This document shows positions 46,200 through 60,885 of a stretch of 64,000 nucleotides of DNA, one piece after another. Below the pieces are notes generated by a model, which saw only the letters and a program-made list of their open reading frames with translations, had not been told where the DNA came from and did no database searches. The number at the start of each line of letters is the position of its first letter. The stretch's first letter is position 1. Made by a program: the position numbers and the translations under genes. Origin of the DNA: Thalassia testudinum (Eukaryota > Streptophyta > Magnoliopsida > Alismatales > Hydrocharitaceae); NCBI GenBank assembly GCA_037157565.1, contig JAZHRO010000063.1, positions 158,274,501-158,338,500 of the forward strand, read 5' to 3'.

Positions 46200-47883
46200 A
46201 GGCAACGTCATTTCTCTTGATTTTGATCTTTTAATTTATCACTAACAAATCTGCCTCTACGTCATTTTTGATGTGCAGGACAACACGGAATGAAAACGGG
46301 ATCTGCGCACACACCGAACGCGGCGAAGAAAATTCAGGTGCACATCATCTATCTTAGATTAGGTTTCTCTTTCTAAACCCTAGGAGTAGATTTACTTGCT
46401 GCAATTTCCTTTAAAAAATTCTTTATGAAAAAAAAAAGATTTTTCTCATTTTCGTGAAAAAGAAAAAAAAATAAAAAATAAAAATTTTGAGAAAAAATCT
46501 ACATTAGGTTTCCTTTCGAATCTAGGTTAGTAGAAAAAAAGAAGAAAATAAAAAGATATTTTTTATGAATCTTTTGAAAAATTCTTTTTGAAAAGAAAAA
46601 AAGTGCAAAAGTTTTGGAAAAGAAAAAAAAAATCTTTTTGGTGGAAGGCTTGAATTTCAAGTTCAAACCTCTTTAAAAGCTTTTCCACCATCTTCTGATT
46701 TTTTGCCAGATTTCAAATCTAACTTAAAAATTCGATTTCCGAAAAGTTCATTAGCAAAAAATTCTGAAATTTAGGGTAAACCTTCATTTTCAAACCATCT
46801 TTCAAATGCCACTGTTACTTTGGAAAAATCACAAGTATAAAATTTTTAAAAATTCGTGAAGTGCATAGGGATCAGATTGACCCAGATTCAAAATATTTCA
46901 AATTTAAAAAAGCGATTTCAAGCAATCCACGAATTTATTTTGATGAAAAATGGTGAGGTTTAAAAATTGATCTCATTATCTTTATTTTTCATATTTTTCC
47001 TGAATTTTTGAAGGTCATTTGGTACTATTTCAAAGCGAAAATTCATCCAAGGGTCAAAGTTCCAAATCTGGCCCCCTGACATTCAAAATTCCCTAAAAAT
47101 TTGGTTGAAATAGTAAAAATTCCAAAAAAATATTCTCTGAAAAACTGATTGAAAAAGAAATCTACTAGCAAAATTTCAAATTAATTTGATTCCAATTATT
47201 ATCAGAACATCAACATTATTTTTGTGGTCAGCTAAAATAGAGAAAAACCCTCGAAGTGCATGCAACTTAGGATAAATCTTTAGGGTTACAACTAGAGACC
47301 ACACATTGGGCTAACTTAGACTTAATCAAGTCTAGTTAGCTGGTGAGCTTGGTCACCTTGTCGGCCACTCACCACAAACCCCACTGAAGAAAATGTGTTA
47401 AAATTAACTTTAAAATACGAAATCAACCCGAGTTCGTTGTCGTACTACTGGGTGAGTTTAATCTCCCTTGCCAAACCTGGTGACTAAGTCTGCAGGGTAG
47501 TGTCAAACGACCGCGGCACGGGGGTCAACGGAACCAGAGGCATAATCCAAAGGAAGAACCTTCCCCTTAGTCCCCTCGTAACCAGACTGGCTGGGTTAGC
47601 TTGAGAGGAGGGATTCACTTTCAGTCAGTTGTACGACGAACTTATCTTCAAGAATTTAAATCCATAACGAAAAATCTAGTCACCTGATCTATAAGGACCA
47701 TTTGATTGATAGGGCCTTAGCCTTGTCTTGTGTGGCTACACCAATCTAGGGGTTGGGCGGTGTATGCACAGAAGGAGGTCACTTCCACCTCACTTGGTTG
47801 GACCTTGGGAGCCACTCCTAAGGAGGCGAGTCACTTCGCCCGGACCATCTTCTCCCCCCATTTCTTCTACTCCAAGAGCCACC
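46200..47883 (+). other. leader of element D, with TCAAACGACC box
   Basis: Non-coding. A-rich between about 46425 and 46635. The conserved box TCAAACGACC is at 47503-47512, followed by GCGGCACGGGGGTC, GGAACCAGAGGC and GGAAGAACCTTCCCC, to about 47570. About 380 bp before the gag ATG. Confidence 0.62.
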
Positions 47884-50068
47884 ATGGCAAATCCTGGACC
47901 TAGACCTAGACCGGGTCAGGACATTGAGAATCTGGACCCGATGACTCGTCTGGAAGCCCAGGTCGTCGAATCTGAGGAGTGGCATCAGCAGAGCATGGAT
48001 CGTATTCTGATGGTGATTGACAGGATGTAGCACCCGCCACGAGGAGAACAATTGCGGGATTTCTACGACCCAGCCGCACCTATCGTCGCACCGCTAGTCA
48101 AAATTCCCGCAGGCGGAGACGCGTTTGAGCTCAAGCCCAATGTAATTGGGTTGATCAGCACTCATTTCTACGGGAACTCAAGCGAAGATCCATTCTAGCA
48201 ACTTGAGGACCTGAGTCAACTCATTGAAACGATCCGACCCAGGAATATTGATCTCAGGATTGTTCTGATGAAGCTTTTCCCGTTCTCTCTAAGGGACAAA
48301 GCTTCATATTGGTTCAAGACTATTGGGAAGCCAATTGGAACCTGGCTGGAATTACGACAAGAATTCCTGCAAAAGTTCTTCCCAATCGGTCGAACAAATG
48401 CAATGCAGCGCGCAAACACGACTTTCTCCCAGGGAGCTAGGGAGAAATTACATGAAGCATGGGATAGATTTCACGACCTTCTCCGGAAATGCCCGCATCA
48501 TGGTATACCCAGATGGCACTTAGCCCAGATTTTTTACCATGGGCTAGATGACACACATCGGTATTTGGCCGATGCATCTAACAGCAGGAATTTTCTCGCA
48601 AAAGACGAGAACAGCACATTTGAGCTGTTAGAATCATTAGCGGAGAACTCGATGAATGCTGCATCTATGAACCAGTTCCAGCGGCCTAGTCAGCAGCAGG
48701 TTGGTGTCCACGAGTCTCACACCGATTCTATTCGAGCCAACATGGATATCATCGTCTAGCAGTTGGATAGAATAAGCCTAATTGAGAAGAAGATTGACCA
48801 GATCAGTCAAGGTCAATCCGACTCGAGCTCTACCGCTGCAAGATCCTCCTATGCACCCCGAGCCCTACCTGCTCGAGATAATCTACTCACTCGGGATGCA
48901 TCTTCTCTGTATTTACGAGATTTCGCATATCAGGATCCCGTGAAAAATCCAGATCTGGCACCTTACGACCAGGGTTATGCACCACCTGCAGATTATAATG
49001 CGTATCCCCTTGACGGATATACGTCTCAGACATCTTCGACCTACGAGGACGTCAACGCTATCCAAGGATACGGGCGTAATAACCCATACTCGGAGACGTA
49101 TAACCCTGGTTGGCGCCAGCATTCGAACTTCTCCTGGTCTGGTAATTCATAGAGACCACATCAAGATCCACACTACCAGACCAGGCAATATGGGAATGTG
49201 CAAAACACGTATCCTAGGCAGCAGCCATTCCCGCCTCAACAGCAGCAACCCTGCTCATTATACCAGCTGCTGCACCAAGCTGCCAACCACCCTCCAAAGC
49301 GGGCCGACCCTTTGGAGGCGTTGAAAGAGGAGCTGCAAGAATCAATGAGGAAATCTACACAAGATAGCTTGCAGATTATGAAGGCGATGGCTGATCAGAT
49401 TCAGACCATACAGAACACGCAGAACCAGCTGTTGCAGGAGCATCGGACTCAGGGAGCCTTGCCCTCCCAGCCCGTCCCGAATCCTTGATATGTGCAGAAG
49501 CAAGGCACCCCGCCTAGGTTTCAGGCACCACAAGGACAGGCACATGCCATACTACAGGCGCCTCCTGCACCACCCGATTACGCACAAGGCCAGCCACCTT
49601 TGCAGAATCCCGTGTATTCTACCCCTTTCGCTCCCCCACCACCTCATGGACAGCAAGCCGATGCACACGCTATTTCTTTACGAAGCGGAAGGAAGACATT
49701 CGATCCACCACCTAGGCAGGCGGGTCCTGATTTTTCCCACCCTTCACCGCAGGCGATTTCGACTCCGTCTTCATCATCTCAGGAGCCACCTGTGGTAGAT
49801 AAGGGTAAGAGGCCACTTAACCTTGAGATTCCCATCCCTTTTCCTGAGGCTCTGAAATGAAATGTAGTACGGAAAAAGGACACACGGAATTATGAGGACC
49901 TGAAATCGATATTTAAGGAAGTACATATTCAGGTCCCCCTCCTCGAGGCAATCGATCACATTCCCACTGTCGCTAGGTTCTTCAAGGACTATTGTACCCC
50001 GAAGCGACAACCGAGGATTGGACGACAGGCGGTACTGTCGAAAGAAGCTAGCGCCGTGATTCGAGCTG
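47884..50068 (+). pseudogene. gag (element D), one frame with six nonsense codons
   Basis: From ATG 47884 (MANPGPRPRPGQD) the whole gag stays in one frame to the deletion junction, about 728 codons. Nonsense codons: TAG at 48028, 48196, 48757 and 49150, TGA at 49486 and 49858. Retrotrans_gag core at about 48050-48600: LRDFYDPAAP, LMKLFPFSLRDKASYWF, LQKFFPIGRTN, LAQIFYHGLDD, then DASNSRNF. The linker shows VGVHESHTDS, YNPGWRQHSNFSW, and a Gln/Pro-rich part with HAISLRSGRK, ending at VARFFKDYCTPKRQ. That is the end of gag before the protease, which is deleted. No frameshift was noticed. Confidence 0.85.
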
Positions 50069-51142
50069 ACCTAGCCACCTAAGTTTCGACCCATACACAC
50101 CCACACACGCCATCCACACGAAAATACCTAGCCTAGAGTTCTCTAGAACTCTTTACCATGTGTGGTTGCCTTGGTTGCCAAAAATAGCAACCAAGAGCCA
50201 TTCAATTTTTAGATCCACATTTGGTGGATCTAAAAACCACCATCCACCCTCTCTCCCTCACTCTCCCACGAGCTCGCACCATAGGCCTCTCTAGAGAATT
50301 CCATAATTCTCTAGAGAGCTTCCCTTAGGTCTATAAAAATACCTAAGGGGTGGCCATTTGCATCCATTCACTTCCTTGGCATCCATTCCACTTAGGCTAG
50401 CCACTTCCATCTCCACTCCACCTCTACGAGTAGAGCACCACCATGGAGGCCACCATCTCCACGCCAGGAAGCTGGATCAGCTCCCCAACCTCTCTCCAAG
50501 GGTCAACCTAAGCACCATTGGCCGCCCCTCCTTCTCTCAACCACTCAAAGGCCATCGGAGACCACCTCCGAATGCCCTTCCTTTTGCTAGATTAGTAGCT
50601 TAGCTTTTCGTATATTTACTGCTTTTATTACTGCTTAGTAGAGTAGTCTTAACTTCTCCCCCAATGATGCATGCGAAATCCCCCCATTGATTCTTGTATG
50701 CAGTCATTTTCTGGTAGCTAAATTTCCGTTTCAAGCATTTATGTATAAGCTTTCATCTATAGTTCTGTTGCAAACAACTCTCTCACTGAATGAATAAAAA
50801 AAATGCTTTATATATATATCTGTCTCCATGTTATGAAATCACAATGAGCTTATTGATTGCTATCATATTTGCGTGATTCAAGTTACCTATCTTAATTATC
50901 TATCCATTCTGCAACTAAGCATGTCGTACTTAAATACGTAATAATCATGAACCGATATGCGATTCTAAATAAAGTAGAGCTGGATAAGATCGATTTCAAA
51001 AATAAAAACAACGCCTCCCAGAGACGAACGACCGGGACTCAAAGTCTCGTTATTTTTACAAAATAATATCTTTGTTGGATCGTATTTCGCAACTATACTA
51101 TGATGCTTTTATCAAAAATGCGAGCTACGATTTGTCCCAACA
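50069..51142 (+). repeat. 3' LTR of element D, 5'-truncated
   Basis: 1074 bp, matching 45106-46179 almost base for base. The junction with gag falls in the shared stretch acctagccacctaag, consistent with a deletion at short homology. TATA-like CTATAAAAAT at 50331-50340. U5-type motif at 51013-51040. It ends TCCCAACA. Confidence 0.85.
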
Positions 51143-51793
51143 CAGAGCTTATGCCAAGCTTAAGATAAAGCAGGACCATTAGGATCATCTTGCGTATGAT
51201 ATTTGTGTCTTGGTATTCATTGGTTTCCATTCCAAAACCTGCATCCTATTGGCAGTTTCCCTCTACAAGCATTTCTTGTTAACCATGAAATAAATGGATA
51301 GCTCATGAAATTTACTCTACCAGAGGTTGAATTGTAACTGGCATTGAAAAGCCAGATGTTGTCATTTTTGTTTGACTACAAAAATAAATGAATGTGGCCA
51401 AATATGTCATCCAATCAACAAAATATACTCTCTACTAGCGTTGAAAGAGAGGACATCTTCTTTAGAATCATTCATCTTCATTATGGAATTACTCTCTTTT
51501 TTGTTGTCTTCATATTTAGTTTCATCTCTTTTTTTTTCAATTCTGATTTATGCTTGCTTGTCTTTATTATTCATCTTCTTTTTGTTTATTTCCTCTTGTT
51601 GCCTTCCTTTTAATGTGTATGGCCCAAGTCTCCTTGCTCAATTATTGGTTATTGAAGTCAATTACTTTGCAAAAAGGAAGTAATATACTGATCCCAATGT
51701 TCTAATTAATTTTTGATGTTGCACTAGTGATAGGGTTAGTAAATGTTACTTTGTAAACTATTTCCTTGCTGATTGCTTTCATCTTTAAAATAG
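51143..51793. other. spacer, possible intron of the DUF819-type gene
   Basis: No coding motif. T-rich, ending in TTTAAAATAG directly before the DUF819 exon, as a 3' splice site would. Confidence 0.4.
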
Positions 51794-52144
51794 GAATTCT
51801 TAGCTGTAGCTGGAGCAAATGGGAGCATTTGGAATGTCATAAACAAAACACCTAGTATCTTTGCATTTGCACTAATACAACTGATTGTTCACTTGGTGAC
51901 TATCCTTGGAGTCGATAAATTGTTAGGCTTGGATAAGAAGCTACTTCTCATGGCATCAAATGCCACTGTTGGTGGACCCACTACTGCTTGTGGGATGGCA
52001 ATAGCTAAAGGTTGGAGTTCTATGGTTGTTCCTAGGATCTTAGCTGGCATTTTTGGAATCTCAATAGCTACTTTTCTTGGCATTGGGTTTGGCTTTTCAG
52101 TTCTTAGATACATGCAAATGGTTCTAAGGCAGAGTAGCTCATGA
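51794..52144 (+). pseudogene. last exon of a DUF819-family membrane protein
   Basis: 117 codons in frame with the TGA at 52142-52144, preceded by a TAG acceptor. The residues match the C-terminal end of the plant DUF819 family (multi-pass membrane proteins, plant members probably plastid-located): [19 protein letters not shown], the hydrophobic helix [16 protein letters not shown], the conserved block [20 protein letters not shown] and the last helix [20 protein letters not shown]. This exon has no stop or frameshift and all conserved Gly/Pro positions I know look normal. I find no upstream exons between 38900 and 51793, so it is either a captured or truncated fragment or the end of a gene whose other exons lie outside or are very far away. 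Function of the family is not established. Confidence 0.75.
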
Positions 52145-53620
52145 CAAATCGGATAAGGTAATTCCAGAACTACTCTTTTTATTGCACATGTTCTTTGGTG
52201 GAAGTCCCTGATAGGCAAGCAACAATTTTTCATGGGACTTGATTGGTAAACTCAAGGATGCAAGTTGTGCGATGGCCATGTTGGGAACTCCTCTGCTGTG
52301 TTGCATGTGAGTGGTTTGGGATTTTTGGGTATGGTGATGTTTGTGATTTGCATTGGTGGAGGTTGCAAGGATGTTGCCGATCTCTCTCTTTGTCCCTCTC
52401 ATTTGTGACAATTTAGGTAGCGTGGTTTGTTCTTAAGTAGTAGCTGAAGTGATGCTAATTTTAGACCAATATAGGAAGATTTGTGTTTTTCTACTTTGTA
52501 GGTCAAAATCTAGGTGCATGAGGTGTTCATTCTTTGGTAAAAATTCTGAGTTTTTAATGTTTATGAAATGACAAATCACAGTTCAAATAATGCAAGATGA
52601 TGCCAATGGAAGGTAAGAAGTAGCAAACATAAGGAGGCGGTGGCCTTTTATTATTTGTTGGGATTTAATGGACTTGAAGATAAATCTCACCCAGATGCTT
52701 AATCATGCAGAGAAAGCCAAGAAAAGGGGATTAATCAGCAGAAGCAATCACTGCATCATCAATTGAGCAATGGCGATAATTCAGAAGCATATCAACTTCC
52801 AATGGAAATAATGCCACGGTAGTGTCTTTGGATTAATGTGTAACGGTAATTTGATTATTCCAAATGGTTATTTTAAATTCTCAATGCTCAGTTGGCTTGA
52901 ACTACTGGGTCAAATTTCTGGAAGTGAATAAATGCTAACCCATTTAATGTTGAGATTTCTCTGACTTACACCTAAGTGGTAGTAATGCTGGTGGAAATCC
53001 ATCAAATAATTCTCAAATTATAATTTATAGTTAAATAATGGTGTTTTGGGTATTTCTTATGGTAAGCCAATTTATCCATATAGCATGCTGCTTTCAGACA
53101 ACAAACAAATCAGTTTATTCATTTCGTTTAATAGATTTATTTGTGTTGTATATAATTTTGACAGAAATGCTTGTCAACATTTGTGTATCTACTTAAATTC
53201 TAATGTTTGAAGAAAAACTGAAGGATGAATTATCACTCAATGGTCAAGTGCAACTGAAGTTTCATTCCACAAGAGCCATGGTCGTGCATGTTGAATCGGT
53301 AGAAAACACGACCAAATCCTAGAGCTTTGATGCAAGATCAACGATCTATGCGAAAAGTGGTTCAGAGAGAAATACCCCAAGAGATGCCCAAGCAAGAAAT
53401 ATTAAGTTCAAGAAGGCACCTCATGGTTTCTTATCCTTCGTCTTTTCCTCTTAGGATAGTCAGCACCAAGGACATGCTTGGTACGTGGAATTGAGTAGTG
53501 TATTCCACATTTGGGCCATTGAAGGCTACAGTATTTTGGGTCGAAAAATTGCATCTTGTGCTAGCAAGAATTAGCTTATTCCCCTCTATACTTCCAATTT
53601 TTATTCTTTTATTCCTTTAC
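52145..53620. other. spacer after the DUF819 exon
   Basis: May include the 3' UTR of the DUF819 gene at its start. The rest is unassigned AT-rich DNA. No supportable coding feature. Confidence 0.4.
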
Positions 53621-53625
53621 CCCTC

Positions 53626-55975
<2,350 letters not shown>

Positions 55976-56034
55976 TAAGTTAACTTTGTGTTTGCTACAC
56001 ATTTAGTGTCACACACAACAGTTGAATACTAACT

Positions 56035-57851
56035 GATGAGCCCATATTTTGGGCTAAGTATACATTTTAATGCCTAGACATTAAGTTAACATGTACATTT
56101 ATATAGCATACATTAATGTGTAAATAGGATAACATAAAATCTCATGCATTTCATGCATTACATGCATTGATAATACCATTTAGAATTTATTTAGAATATC
56201 ATGCATTGAAATAGGTTGCATTACAATTAGTGTTTTGAATTTAACATAGAAGTTAAGGTCTTACATATAAATAACCCAATAATCATTTTTCTTTATTTTT
56301 ATTCTCTTCGCAGCAACAATTGCCCATGCTGAATGCACACCTTAATTGTTAAGGAGAGAGGATACTGCACGTCGTCAATGACCCCTCTTCTCCAATGCTT
56401 CTTCCTCTCCATGTTCCTGCAACCATAAAAGAAGACCTCAACCGCACCATCAAGAGCAGGCCTCAACCTCATTCCCTATTGTGCAGAGAATAGCTTCTCG
56501 TCCATTCCACCACCGTCGACCTCGACTGTGGTAGTCTGCTCCACCACCATAGGCGAGCATCGTGACAGGATGCTCCACCAAATTAGAGTAGCTACGTTAC
56601 TGTGAGCACCTCAGTGTGCACTCGTCTATGCTACAACAACAACATGAAGGACCACCCTCACCGCCATCACCAGCAACCACCTCCAACTCCTCGCTCCTAC
56701 ACCAGTTAAGACGTCCAGGAAATTTCTCTGACGTCTGACGCCACCTCACTGCACCTCCTTCTCACCCGCACGCACCGATCACCTCCTCGCGCAGACCTCC
56801 TCGCCTCTAGACCGCACGACTCCCTACGCTCCTCCAGTAGTGCCACGCGTCCTTCAACAGAACCACACCTCATCGGCTACCCCTCCTCGCCAGGCACATC
56901 TCCGCACTACACCCCCAGCACGAAGCACCGCACCTCACGTCCAGCAGCCAATAGCAAGCACGAGCACCATCTCCCCCTCACGCGGTCTGCATCCTTCAGT
57001 GCCTCCCCATGTGCCGCAGGCGCGCCAGCAGTAGCAGCAGCCAGCAGTCCACACATGCAATAGCCTCTTCCAGCAGAAGCCATGCATGCAGCGGCTTCCT
57101 CTCCCATGTGCTATGCACGTCCATGCGCAGTGCCTAGCTACCCACGCAGACGCAGCAGCCACCGCCACCGCACCTGCAGTGTGTAGCAGCAACTGCTACG
57201 CTCTGCCAGCTCCTCGCACACGCCACTCTCCTCGCGTGCGTGCCTCCAACAACAGTAGCCTGCGAGCACCCATCTCCTCTCCGCAACAACCGCCTCTAGC
57301 AGCCGTCGGAACCCACCTTCACCATAGCTCCATCTGATCAGCTCCGACCGTCTTGCACTTCGCCACAACCTCCATCATGAAGCCCTCGATCTAGAGATCT
57401 TCCTTCGAGCTTTGCATCTCCGATTGTGAATTCCTCCGTGTGCACACTCAAGGGGAAGCCATTCCCCTATTTTGCTACAGTAAAGTTCCTATTAAAATTT
57501 ACATTTAAGTGCCATTGCCACAAAAAGGATTTTTGATTTATCATTATTTAATTATGGTGAGTTTATGCAAAGGACCTCCCTCTTTCTCGTAAATGCAATA
57601 TCAGCTCATCTAATCATTGTTACATTGATTTAAAGGCGATTTTGATTTGATTTCTTAGGGAAATTAATTGTGAACATGTGCTTTTAACCCGTGTGACTTT
57701 TAATAGGCCACTGCCTCCCTATGGATACGACCCGCTCTCCAGTGAGTGGTTAATTTCAATTAATACTTTGATTAGTTGATTTTCCACCACTTTAAAAAAC
57801 AATGACAAATCATTTTAATCATCTTATTTGAAAGAGAAAAATGACTCGTCG
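56035..57851 (+). mobile_element. probable solo LTR E in the DEAH-helicase intron
   Basis: Starts TGATGAGCCC. Flanks ctaac at 56030-56034 and 57852-57856 are identical. The right end reads ACTCGTCG instead of ...CA, so the end assignment is less sure. The U5-type motif CTCCCTATGGATACGACCC at 57716-57734 is in plus sense near the right end. GACGTC motifs at 56709 and 56731. The Pro/Ala/His-rich frames at 56840-57368 have no family motif. Confidence 0.62.
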
Positions 57852-57907
57852 CTAACCGTTGCAACATATGATTGTTGTGCTGCTATTTGTATGCATAGGT
57901 ACCTGGC

Positions 57908-60655
57908 TGTTACGACCCGATTCCCGAATCCCTACAGGACACGAGATCGGACCAACTCGACTGATCCCAAGACCCAGTCGTCCAACGAGGAAGTAACCAA
58001 AAAGTAGTAAATTAAACCACATTCACCATGTAAGCAACTAACAGTAACAAAAGTATAGCAATAAAGAAGTAAACCATTACAGTACACACCACCACAACAG
58101 TGGAAAAATTTAAACAGGTACAGGAATACAAAGTTTACAATAAACGAGTACAGAAGTGTAACAACTACTTACTATAATAGGAATGGAATACAACAGAAAA
58201 CTACTACTACTGGGCTCTACTAGGCCCAGCACCCTCTGCAGCTGTAGGCTCTGGCTGCTCAACACCTGGACCTGAAAAAGGTTACGAGTACAAAATGTCA
58301 GCAAACGCTGAGTAGAGTGGCAACCAGCTAACTAAACAATAAAGGTGGATAGGTAGTAGTTGTTTTTCAATTTCTTTCTTTCTTTAACTAATTATTCTTT
58401 CTTTCATCACTTGGTTTATTTATCAATTCTTTTTCTCGATCTCGAATGTTCCGCGTGGGAACGATCTTGATTACAGTCTTTTCTGAAGAGTAGAAGTAGC
58501 ACGTGGTGCTCTCCTGGCTAGGAGAGTCCCCCGTGGTGGTCCTACACTCAGTCAACCACCCCAAGGTCACTGACAGACGTAACGGTGACTACGGCACGTG
58601 CGATAAATGCACGGGTAGCTACCCCGCACTGGCATACGGTCAGTCATTTTCGTTAAGGGGTGCACCCAAAGCACAACACGGAACCAGTATAGGGCATAGC
58701 CCTCTCAGTAACAGGGGTCTAGCCCCTAAGAACCAAACAGGGGTCTCGCCCCTCCACAGTCCGCGCACCCTCGCCTGACTACCCTGGTTTGCCTAGTGGG
58801 CCTAACAAGTCGGTGTAGGGCAGCTAGCTGAACCCTGAGCCCCGTGGGGTGGCTAACTCTCTCCCTACACTAGTAGCTCTCCCCGGTACTGTGTACGCAA
58901 GGGCCAAAAAGTCAGTACAAAGTGGCCAATCCTAACCTCGGGTCCTAACCATAGGGCAGCTAGCTCCGCTCTGCACTAAGCAGGGGGATGGTCGCTCTCC
59001 TTAGTATTCTATACTCAAAGGCCAGCTCACTTCCCCGTTCACATTTCCAGTTCCATTCCATTTATTTCCAGGAGCTCTACTCCTAATTCCCTATAGGGTT
59101 CATGCTCATGTTTCTCAGGCCAAGCCATACTAGATTTCATCATTTCTATTTCCATTTCTCAGGTTCTACACATGTAGCATGCAACTTTACTATTCACATT
59201 CCAGGTTTATTCGCAGGTAGCTCGTGTTTCCAACATTCAATCTTCCATTTCCAATTCATATACAGGCAGCTCATATTTAATTATAAACAACAGGAATTTA
59301 CATGCAACAGTTGCTAACAACAGTACTTTACATTTCACAGACAGCTGTTATCCATTTATAGGCAATTGTTATTATTCCATTTACTCATCCAAGACTGCAA
59401 TTTATACGTTCCATACAGCTATTCCAGTGTTTCTAGTCCTAGGATTCATGCCATACCCTAGGATCTAACATTCATTCCAAATATGCATTCATGTTGGTAA
59501 TTAAACTAGGGGAAGCCACTCTACTAGTAAACCTAGGAGTAATGGAGGCTTGATCGGCAAGTCCACGTGCCTCAGCAAACCCCAAATCCGCAACGGAACG
59601 AGGTCCTATCACAAGAAACCACTCAGAATAGGATAAAAAGTATTCCAACAAGTAGAGGAACTTAAACGGAGAACAACGGAATCTTAATTACGAAAATCGG
59701 ACCTCAAACGAACCCTAAACGGGTCAAAACAGTAACTCTGATTCATATCAGACGTCTGGAACACCTTCCAGATGTCTTAAAAAGTCCAAAACCATACCTC
59801 AACTCTGCGCTACTCCTCAGACATCCAGGGACTCTACTGAACCATCTAGACCTAGTTCCAGACGTTCGACCACCTCTCCGGATGTCTAGAGATGCTTCCC
59901 GCCATCTGGTGCCTCGCCCAGACGTCTGAACTACGTGGGAGGGCATGTCCCACGCCTTCCCGAAGCGAATCCTGCACGCATGACGCAAATCTCCTCAATA
60001 TGGCACGAAACAGTGCCTTGGCGGAATGGCCTGCATTGCCATATCCGCAAAGGGAGGTGTACGTCATGGGATTTACCTCTCAGTCATCTGAAGCCTCCTC
60101 CAGACGTCGTCTACATCGTTTGGATGTAGATCCAGACATCTGATTCTGGGAAAATCCCAAAACCAGAGACTGCCTTCGCCTTATCACGCCGTGCCTGCTC
60201 GATCGTTGCTCTGGCTGTAGCAATGTCGGGGAGGACCTCCACGATGCACCCCTCCGCCTTGTGCATGCCTGACCGGCCGTGAGCTCTCCAGCGAGCTCCC
60301 TCATGAGCTCGCGCGCTCTCCTCTCTTCCCCTCACTGCTCGTCTCCTCCCACGTGGCTCACTCTCGCTGCTCGTTACCTGCTGCTCTCACTCTCGCTGAG
60401 GAAGAAGAAGAGTGGCTGAAGGTGAGGTGAACGAGGGAGAGGAGGGGGGTTTAAGTAAGCGTAGGGTTAGGGTTTCATCGGCTAGAGGAGAGAGAAGAAA
60501 ATGTAGCTGCGTACTGTCTGCGTGCAGCACGCATGCGGGGACATACACGAAAAAATTTGATTTCTAGATGTCTGGGAAGGCGCCCAGACGTCTGACCAGA
60601 TGTCTAACCCAAGTCCTAGACGTCTTAAAGTGTTTTAATAGCACGGGTCTTAATA
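57908..60655 (-). mobile_element. solo LTR G inside the DEAH-helicase exon
   Basis: 2748 bp. The ends are an imperfect 12-bp inverted repeat: TGTTACGACCCG (57908) and CGGGTCTTAATA (60644-60655; the intact form would end ...TAACA). It interrupts the helicase codons after YL and before DGMLL. Flanks ctggc (57903-57907) and tcggc (60656-60660) match at three of five positions. Ends of this kind (TGTTACGACCC) differ from the TGAT starts of A-E, so it is another family. The minus orientation is a guess from a CTTTTT-poor, GA-rich stretch near 60400 and the GGGTCGTAACA-type 3' end. It contains many CAGACGTCTG motifs (59748, 59921, 60101, 60573, 60617). Confidence 0.7.
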
Positions 60656-60885
60656 TCGGCTGATGGTATGCTTCTAAGAGAGGTAATGGCAGACATTGAA
60701 GGAAAGACTTGAAGGTTTTTAACCATATATCATGGTCTTACATCTTTTTATCTATTTGGCATCTATTTTAGGATGACTACTGTGGCTTTGAATGAGCTTC
60801 ACTTGGTTATGTTTCAAAATGTTAGCATCATTTACTTTTGTTTACTTAGTTTAATTTATTGCACATGCCAACCATTGGTTTACTG

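Larger units (their letters stand above)
43976..51142 (+). mobile_element. LTR retrotransposon D (Ty3/gypsy, Athila/Tat-like), internally deleted
   Basis: 5' LTR (43976-46179), PBS (46183-46199), leader, gag (47884-50068), then directly a truncated 3' LTR (50069-51142). The target duplication cagag is identical at 43971-43975 and 51143-51147, so the outer ends are original. Protease, any pol, the tail and the first ~1130 bp of the 3' LTR are missing. Confidence 0.86.
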
